From Streptosporangium album (GTDB taxonomy: Bacteria > Actinomycetota > Actinomycetes > Streptosporangiales > Streptosporangiaceae): a stretch of 64,000 nucleotides of DNA. Positions within the stretch are counted from its first letter, which is position 1; the number at the start of each line of letters is the position of its first letter. The translations under genes were made by a program, and so were the position numbers. Location of the stretch: the NCBI RefSeq assembly GCF_014203795.1, contig NZ_JACHJU010000003.1, positions 744,001-808,000 on the forward strand, written 5' to 3'. Shown piece after piece: positions 58,926 to 64,000 of this stretch. The notes under the pieces were generated by a model, which saw only the letters and a list, made by a program, of their open reading frames with translations, was not told where the DNA came from and did no database searches.

Positions 58926-59843
58926 ATGGTGTCCATGAAGCGGATGGCCGCTGTCGCCGCCGTGTCGATGATCGGCCTCTCGGCCTGTTCCGGCACGGAT
59001 TCGGGCAGCCCGGCGGTACCGGGCGAGGCCAAGGGCGGTGACCTGCTCGCCAAGGCACCCGTGGCGGCCGCCGCGGACATCCTGCCCGGCTCCACGATGG
59101 AGAAGATCAAGCAGCGCGGCGAGCTGATCGTCGGCGGGTCGCTCGACGCCCCGCTGCTGTCGCAGCAGAACCCGACGACCGGCGAGGTCGAGGGATTCGA
59201 CGCGGACATGGGCAAGGCGCTCGCCAAGTACATCCTCGGCGAGCCCAAGGTGAAGATCGTCAACTCGGCCTCGGAGACCCGTGAGGCGCTGCTGAGCAAC
59301 GGCACCGTGGACGTCGTCTTCCAGACCTACACGATCACCCCGGAACGGGCCAAGCAGGTCGCCTTCGCCGGCCCCTACTACTCCTCGGGCCTGAGCCTCG
59401 CGGTCAGGAAGGGCACGACCGGCATCACCAAGCCGGAGGACCTGAACGGCAAGACCGTCATCGCCGGAGCCAACACCCCGGCCATCCCGGCGATCAAGAA
59501 GGTCGCTCCGCAGGCGAAGATCGTGACGTTCGGCGGCGACCCCGAGTGCATACAGGCGCTCAAGCAGGAGCGCGGCGACGTCTACGTCCAGGACGAGACG
59601 CTCCTGGTCGCCAACGCCAAGAAGGACCCGTCGGTCCAGGTCGTCGGGTCGCCGTTCACGACCGACCCGTACGGCATCGGCCTCAAGCACGGCGACGAGC
59701 AGTTCAAGAAGTTCGTCAACGACTGGTTGAAGAAGATCCAGGCCGACGGCCTCTGGCAGCAGACCTGGAAGAACTCCCTCGGCACGGTCGTGCAGGGCGA
59801 GGCTCCCGCCCCGCCGCAGATCGGTTCGGTGCCGGGTTCCTGA
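58926..59843 (+). CDS. amino acid ABC transporter binding lipoprotein
   Basis: A 305-residue lipoprotein with lipobox MIGLSAC (Cys21). The body is a family 3 solute-binding protein: LIVGGSLDAPLLSQQNPTTGEVEGFDADMGKALAKYIL, TITPERAKQVAFAGPYYSSGLSLAVRKGT, and IKKVAPQAKIVTFGGDPECIQALKQERGDVYVQDETLLV. It probably binds glutamate-like amino acids. The start is uncertain among ATG 58914, 58926 and 58935. Its stop overlaps the next ATG (TGATG). Confidence 0.92.
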   Translation: MVSMKRMAAVAAVSMIGLSACSGTDSGSPAVPGEAKGGDLLAKAPVAAAADILPGSTMEKIKQRGELIVGGSLDAPLLSQQNPTTGEVEGFDADMGKALAKYILGEPKVKIVNSASETREALLSNGTVDVVFQTYTITPERAKQVAFAGPYYSSGLSLAVRKGTTGITKPEDLNGKTVIAGANTPAIPAIKKVAPQAKIVTFGGDPECIQALKQERGDVYVQDETLLVANAKKDPSVQVVGSPFTTDPYGIGLKHGDEQFKKFVNDWLKKIQADGLWQQTWKNSLGTVVQGEAPAPPQIGSVPGS

Positions 59844-60487
59844 TGTCGGCGATCCTGGACCACCTGCCCGAGTTCTGGCAGGGCCTGACCGTGACCCTCC
59901 AGCTCACCGCGGCGTCGTTCCTCGGCGCCGCGGTCGTGGGGCTCGTGATCACGGCCATGCGGGTCAGCCCGGTCGGCGTGCTGCGCGGCATCGGCACCGC
60001 CTACGTGGAGACCTTCCAGAACCTGCCCCTCCTGGTGCTGCTGGTGCTCGCCGTCTTCGGCCTGCCGGAGGTCGGGATCAAGGCCGACCTGCTGGTGACG
60101 GCGATCGTGGTCATCGCGCTCTACGAGGCCGCCTACATCGCCGAGGCCCTGCGCTCGGGCGTCAACGCCGTCTCCACCGGGCAGGGTGAGGCGGCCCGCG
60201 CGCTCGGGCTGACCTTCGGCCAGTCCCTGCGGCACGTGATCCTGCCGCAGGCGCTGCGCACGGTGGTCCAGCCACTGGGCAACATCTTCATCGCGCTGAC
60301 GATGAACACCTCGCTCGCGGCCGCGGTCGGCGTGGTCGACCTGACCGCCGCGGCCAACCGGGTGAACCTGATGGAGGCCCAGCCCATCCCGATCTTCGTC
60401 GGGGCGGGCCTGGCCTACGCGCTGATCGCCGCCTGTGCCGGGTTCGTCACCGGGCGGCTCGAACGACGGCTGGTGGTGGTCAGGTGA
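59843..60487 (+). CDS. amino acid ABC transporter permease 1
   Basis: A 214-residue PAAT permease with about five helices. EALRSGVNAVSTGQGEAARALGLTFGQSLRHVILPQALRTVVQPLGN is the EAA loop (GQxEAARALG). Coupled to the binding protein by TGATG and to permease 2 by a GTGA overlap. Confidence 0.93.
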   Translation: MSAILDHLPEFWQGLTVTLQLTAASFLGAAVVGLVITAMRVSPVGVLRGIGTAYVETFQNLPLLVLLVLAVFGLPEVGIKADLLVTAIVVIALYEAAYIAEALRSGVNAVSTGQGEAARALGLTFGQSLRHVILPQALRTVVQPLGNIFIALTMNTSLAAAVGVVDLTAAANRVNLMEAQPIPIFVGAGLAYALIAACAGFVTGRLERRLVVVR

Positions 60488-61308
60488 GCAGTCTGCTCTT
60501 CGACGAGCCCGGGCCGCGCGCCCGCCGCAGGATCCGGATCGCGACCGTTGTGGGGGCGGTCGCGGTCCTCGCCCTGCTGGCGCTGGCCGTACGGCAGTTC
60601 GCCGCCGGCGGCCAGCTCGACGCCGGCCGCTGGCAGCCGTACGCGACGTGGCCGATGTGGCGCTACCTGCTCGGCGGACTCTGGTCCACCGCGCTGGCTG
60701 CGGTCGTCTCGGCCGCCCTCTCGATGGCGGCCGGTCTGGCGCTCGCCCTCGGACGTCTGTCGCGGCGCCGGTGGGTGCGCCTGCCCGCCGCAACGTACGT
60801 GGAGGTCGTGCGGACCGTCCCGGCGCTGCTGCTGGTCTACCTCGTGCTGTTCGCGCTGCCCCGCTACGGGCTGGACCTGCCGCTGTTCTGGAAGCTCGTG
60901 GTGCCGCTGGCGATCTCGAACGCGGCGGCGTTCGCGGAGATCTTCCGGGCCGGGATCCTGTCGGTCGAACGGGGCCAGGGCGAGGCGGGCCTGGCGGTGG
61001 GGCTGACCCACGGCCAGACGATGCGCATGATCGTGCTCCCGCAGGCGGCCCGGCGCGTGCTGCCCTCGATCGTCAGCCAGTCGGTCGGCCTGCTGAAGGA
61101 CACCTCGCTGGGCTTCGTCGTCAGCTACGCCGAGCTGCTCTACAGCGGCAAGGTCCTGGCGTCCTACAACGGCCTGCTCATCCAGACCTACATCGTCGTC
61201 GCGCTGATCTACCTGGTGGTCAACGCGTCGCTGTCCAAACTCGCCCGCACCCTCGAAGCCCGCCAGCGGCGGACCCTCCGACCACGAAGGAGACTCACCC
61301 GTGCCTGA
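60484..61308 (+). CDS. amino acid ABC transporter permease 2
   Basis: A 274-residue PAAT permease with an N-terminal extension rich in Arg and about five helices. RAGILSVERGQGEAGLAVGLTHGQTMRMIVLPQAARRVLP is the EAA loop. GTG 60484 lies in the stop of permease 1. Its end overlaps the asparaginase start by 8 bases, so the enzyme is made with the importer. Confidence 0.93.
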   Translation: MSSLLFDEPGPRARRRIRIATVVGAVAVLALLALAVRQFAAGGQLDAGRWQPYATWPMWRYLLGGLWSTALAAVVSAALSMAAGLALALGRLSRRRWVRLPAATYVEVVRTVPALLLVYLVLFALPRYGLDLPLFWKLVVPLAISNAAAFAEIFRAGILSVERGQGEAGLAVGLTHGQTMRMIVLPQAARRVLPSIVSQSVGLLKDTSLGFVVSYAELLYSGKVLASYNGLLIQTYIVVALIYLVVNASLSKLARTLEARQRRTLRPRRRLTRA

Positions 61309-62281
61309 AGTCGTCCCGCTCGCCGGGGGGCGTTCCGGATTCGTCCCGCTCGCCGAGGTCGTGCGTTCCGGATTCACCGAGAGTGTGCACTTCGGCAGTG
61401 CCGTCGCCCTCGCGCCCGACGGCGGCGTCGCGGTCGCCCGCGGCCCGGTCGGCGCGCCGGTGCTGCCGCGCTCGTCGGCCAAGCCGTTCCAGGCGCTCGC
61501 CTGCCTGCTGTCCGGAGCCGATCTGCGCGGCCCGCGCCTGGCCATCGCCGCCGGCAGCCACACGGGTGAGGACTTCCACGTACGGCTGGTCGCCGAGATG
61601 CTCGGCGAGGCGGGGCTGGGCTTCGACGCCCTCGGCTGCCCCGCCGACTGGCCGGAGGACGAGGCCACCCGTCACGCGCTGATCCGGAGCGGCCTGACCG
61701 CCTCCCGTGAGCGGATGAACTGCTCGGGCAAGCACGCCGCGATGCTCACCGCGTCGGCGGCCTCGGGCTGGGATGTCGGCTCCTACCTCGACCCCGGTCA
61801 TCCCGTGCAGCGGCGGGTCCGGGACGTGGTCGAGGAGCTGTCGGGAGAGGAGACGGCCCACGTCGCCGCCGACGGGTGCGGCGCGCCGCTGTTCGGGCTG
61901 TCGCTGACCGGGCTGGCACGGGCCGTACAGGGGCTGGTCCTCGCCGCCCCCGGGACGGCGCCCCGGGCGGTCGCCGACGCCATGCGCGAGCACCCCGAGT
62001 ACGTCGGCGGGACCGGTCACGTCAACACCTCGCTGATGCGGGCGCTGCCGGGGGCGGTGGCGAAGGGCGGCGCCGAGGGCGTGCTCGTCGTCGCGCTCGC
62101 CACCGGGCACGCGGCGGCGGTCAAGGTCATCGACGGGAGTCCGCGCGCCACGAGCGCGATCGCCCTGGCCGCGCTCCGTGCGGCGGGGGGCGACGTCGCG
62201 TCCGCAGGGGAGTTCGCGAGTGTTCCGGTGCTGGGCGGGGGCGTCCCGGTCGGCGAGATCCACACTTTGGGGGATAAATGA
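61301..62281 (+). CDS. L-asparaginase II family protein
   Basis: A 326-residue asparaginase of the PF06089 type (not the E. coli AnsA/B fold): EVVRSGFTESVHFGSAVAL, LPRSSAKPFQALACL and RERMNCSGKHAAML are the conserved substrate motifs. It would split asparagine to aspartate and ammonia in the cytoplasm. Placement after an amino-acid importer, with overlapping genes, argues that asparagine is the imported substrate. GTG start. Confidence 0.93.
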   Translation: MPEVVPLAGGRSGFVPLAEVVRSGFTESVHFGSAVALAPDGGVAVARGPVGAPVLPRSSAKPFQALACLLSGADLRGPRLAIAAGSHTGEDFHVRLVAEMLGEAGLGFDALGCPADWPEDEATRHALIRSGLTASRERMNCSGKHAAMLTASAASGWDVGSYLDPGHPVQRRVRDVVEELSGEETAHVAADGCGAPLFGLSLTGLARAVQGLVLAAPGTAPRAVADAMREHPEYVGGTGHVNTSLMRALPGAVAKGGAEGVLVVALATGHAAAVKVIDGSPRATSAIALAALRAAGGDVASAGEFASVPVLGGGVPVGEIHTLGDK

Positions 62282-63024
62282 GCCTTACCTATGAGATCTG
62301 CATTGACAGTACGGCAGGCGCGCTGGCGGCCGAGCAGGCCGGGGCGCACCGGGTCGAGCTGTGCTCGGCCCTCTTCGAGGGGGGCCTGACCCCGACCCTC
62401 GGCACCGTCGAGGCGACCCTCGCGGCGGTCACGTCGATCCGCGTCCACGCGATCATCCGCCCCCGGGGCGGTGACTTCATCTACGACGAGTACGAGATCG
62501 CAGCCATGGAACGCGACGTGGCCGCCATCCGGGACGCGGGCGCGCAGGGCGTGGTGATCGGGGTGCTGACCCCGTCGGGCGAGGTGGACGCCGAGGTGGC
62601 CAAGCGGCTCATCGGCGCGGCCGGAGACCTCTCGGTCACCTTCCACCGGGCCTTCGACATGACCGCCGACCCGTTCGCCGCCCTCGACACGCTCGCCTCG
62701 CTGGGCGTCGACCGGGTGCTCACCTCCGGTCAGGACATCACGGCGCTCGAAGGCGCACCGCTGATCGCGTCGCTGGTCGAGCGGGCGGGGGACGGTCCGA
62801 TCATCATGCCCGGCGGCGGCATCACGCCCCGCAACGTGGGCCGCGTGGTCGAGGCGACGGGGGTCAAGGAGATCCACTTCGCCGCTCTCGTGGACGCTCC
62901 CAGCCCCGCGATCCACCGCAACCCCCACCCGTTCATGGGCGGCGAGCTGCGCCAGCCCGAGTACGCCCGTCTGGTCACCTCCTCGGGCCTGGTCTCCGAG
63001 GTGATCGCCGCCGCCGGAGCCTGA
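62278..63024 (+). CDS. cutC: CutC family TIM-barrel protein
   Basis: A 248-residue CutC protein: YEICIDSTAGALAAEQAGAHRVELCSALFEGGLTPTLG and IIRPRGGDFIYDEYEIAAMERDV are the family's hallmark, GVDRVLTSGQD and PIIMPGGGI the later strands. It was first linked to copper tolerance in E. coli, a role since disputed. Its ATG overlaps the asparaginase stop (ATGA), so it belongs to the transporter operon; why it is there is not evident. Confidence 0.93.
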   Translation: MSLTYEICIDSTAGALAAEQAGAHRVELCSALFEGGLTPTLGTVEATLAAVTSIRVHAIIRPRGGDFIYDEYEIAAMERDVAAIRDAGAQGVVIGVLTPSGEVDAEVAKRLIGAAGDLSVTFHRAFDMTADPFAALDTLASLGVDRVLTSGQDITALEGAPLIASLVERAGDGPIIMPGGGITPRNVGRVVEATGVKEIHFAALVDAPSPAIHRNPHPFMGGELRQPEYARLVTSSGLVSEVIAAAGA

Positions 63025-63104
63025 AGGGCCGCGGCGCCGTACGGATGACGTCGGGAGCGTCCGCCGCGCGGGCCCGGAGGCTCAGGGGGCGGGCGCGGTC
63101 CGGC

Positions 63105-64000
63105 TCACACGCCGGTGGGCAGGGTCTCCAGCTCGCCGCGGCTCTCCCGCTCCATGTGCAGTGGCTGCAGCGCGGAGGTCCTGGCGATCCAGCACAGGGC
63201 GTCGTAGCGGTCGCCGACCCTGCTGGGCACGTAGTTGCGCCGCTCCCGGATCGGGTCGTACACCACGCCGATGGCGCGATGCCCGAGCCGGGTCGTCAGC
63301 CAGCCGGCGTCCGGCTGGTCGGCGAAGACGAACAGCGCCCGGTGATCCAGGTCGGTCTCCGGGCTGCAGAGCAGTCCTTCGAGGGTGTCCGGAGGCGGCG
63401 GGGGCACCTGCATGACCTCCATGGGCGCCCCCCATCGCGGCGCCGCGATCACCTCGCCGTAGGCGGTGGCGAAGCCGACCAGCACGACGTCGTCCGGGCC
63501 GTGCCGCTCCCTGGCGAGGTGGCCGAGGTTGACGATCCCGCCCCGCGCCATGTCGGTGGCCCTGGCGTCGCCGATGTGGGTGTTGTGGGCCCAGACGACG
63601 GCTTTCGCGCCGTCGCCGTGGAAGTGCAGCAACCGGTCCAGGGTGTCGGCCATGTGTGTGTCGCGGACGTTCCACGACTCCGCACCCCCGCTGATCATGC
63701 TCCGGTAGTAGCGTTCGGCGGCTGTGGCGACCTCGGCGTTCTGCCAGATGTTCAACCTCTCGGCCGGGTCGGCGGGGTCGGCGGAGACCGTCTTCCGTAT
63801 CCGGCTCAGCAGCTCGGCCACCTCCTGTTCGCACCCCGCGGGCACCAGCCGGGTGCCCCGGGCGTACGCCTGCGGGTCCTCGTTGTACGGCTCGAAGCAC
63901 CGGTAGGCCTCGAGCGCGTTCTCCATGTAGTCGGGGTGGTATTCGTGCAGGTAGAGGATGATGGCCCGCAGGGAATCCCACAGGCTGTAGACGTCCAGGC
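63105..64000 (-). CDS. erythromycin esterase family protein, 3' part
   Basis: The frame enters from the right edge (about 298 residues visible, up to the stop at 63105). YSLWDSLRAIILYLHEYHPDYMENALEAYRCFEPY, IWQNAEVATAAERYYRSM, DTHMADTLDRLLHFHGDGAKAVVWAHNTHIGDA and GHLARERHGPDDVVLVGFATAYGEVIA are typical of the EreA-like family, with the catalytic His in WAHNTHIGD. EreA-type enzymes open macrolide lactones, but most family members have unknown substrates. The N-terminus lies outside the window. Confidence 0.9.
   Translation of the reverse strand, partial: LDVYSLWDSLRAIILYLHEYHPDYMENALEAYRCFEPYNEDPQAYARGTRLVPAGCEQEVAELLSRIRKTVSADPADPAERLNIWQNAEVATAAERYYRSMISGGAESWNVRDTHMADTLDRLLHFHGDGAKAVVWAHNTHIGDARATDMARGGIVNLGHLARERHGPDDVVLVGFATAYGEVIAAPRWGAPMEVMQVPPPPPDTLEGLLCSPETDLDHRALFVFADQPDAGWLTTRLGHRAIGVVYDPIRERRNYVPSRVGDRYDALCWIARTSALQPLHMERESRGELETLPTGV

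Overview
The window is 64 kb of very GC-rich DNA with dense genes, many GTG and TTG starts, frequent ATGA/TGATG overlaps, Tat signals and a PgeF, GlgM/GlgC, GCS2 and deazaflavin-reductase gene set. This points to a filamentous actinomycete. The mix of protein types would fit a Streptosporangium-like genus, but that is an inference and no 16S gene is present.

Positions 1-8 kb hold housekeeping and small metabolic genes: the tail of an M1 peptidase, a GNAT protein, a RhaM-like mutarotase, a Nei-type glycosylase, a DapA-like enzyme with a divergent LysR, and a tryptophan 2,3-dioxygenase homologue lacking the distal histidine, with a divergent Lrp/AsnC. Positions 8-17 kb look like a region under decay. 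A NUDIX gene and a cytochrome P450 gene have each lost their middle in frame, and fragments of other genes lie near 15.1 kb. Here too are a small DUF6153-like membrane protein, a cysteine synthase homologue and an MFS exporter in one operon, a Tat-exported class V aminotransferase, and a dehydroquinase-like/alpha-beta hydrolase fusion. Positions 16-26 kb hold a CbiX-like chelatase with a palindrome over its start codon, a deazaflavin reductase behind a tandem repeat, PgeF, divergent glgM/glgC, a coiled-coil protein built on 21-bp repeats, a TetR/VOC pair and a DUF5685 protein with a tail of 17 cysteines.

Positions 26-36 kb hold a 1.0-kb IS982-family element, the class Ia ribonucleotide reductase genes nrdA-nrdB behind a cobalamin riboswitch, an orphan TctC lipoprotein, glmS and a secreted amidase. 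A tRNA cluster (Gly, Cys, Gly, Val) with a strong terminator follows at 36.4-36.8 kb. Positions 37-45 kb hold mixed enzymes: pyroglutamyl peptidase, a GCS2 ligase, an S9 peptidase and an MBL hydrolase, plus an alcohol dehydrogenase fragment.

The most striking block is 44.8-55.8 kb. A Tat-exported chondroitin ABC-type lyase (PL8) faces an operon of a CUT1 sugar ABC transporter (binding lipoprotein and two permeases), a GntR-LacI hybrid regulator, a Gfo/Idh/MocA dehydrogenase, a type I sulfatase without a signal peptide, and a TIM-barrel isomerase/lyase. The layout suggests outside depolymerisation of a sulfated uronic-acid polysaccharide, import of sulfated oligosaccharides, then desulfation and processing inside the cell. 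No GH88 unsaturated glucuronyl hydrolase is present, so an oxidation-elimination route by the Gfo/Idh and TIM-barrel proteins is a testable alternative. The window ends with an aldo/keto reductase, a ROK regulator, a polar amino-acid ABC transporter operon ending in asparaginase and CutC, and the 3' part of an erythromycin esterase family gene.
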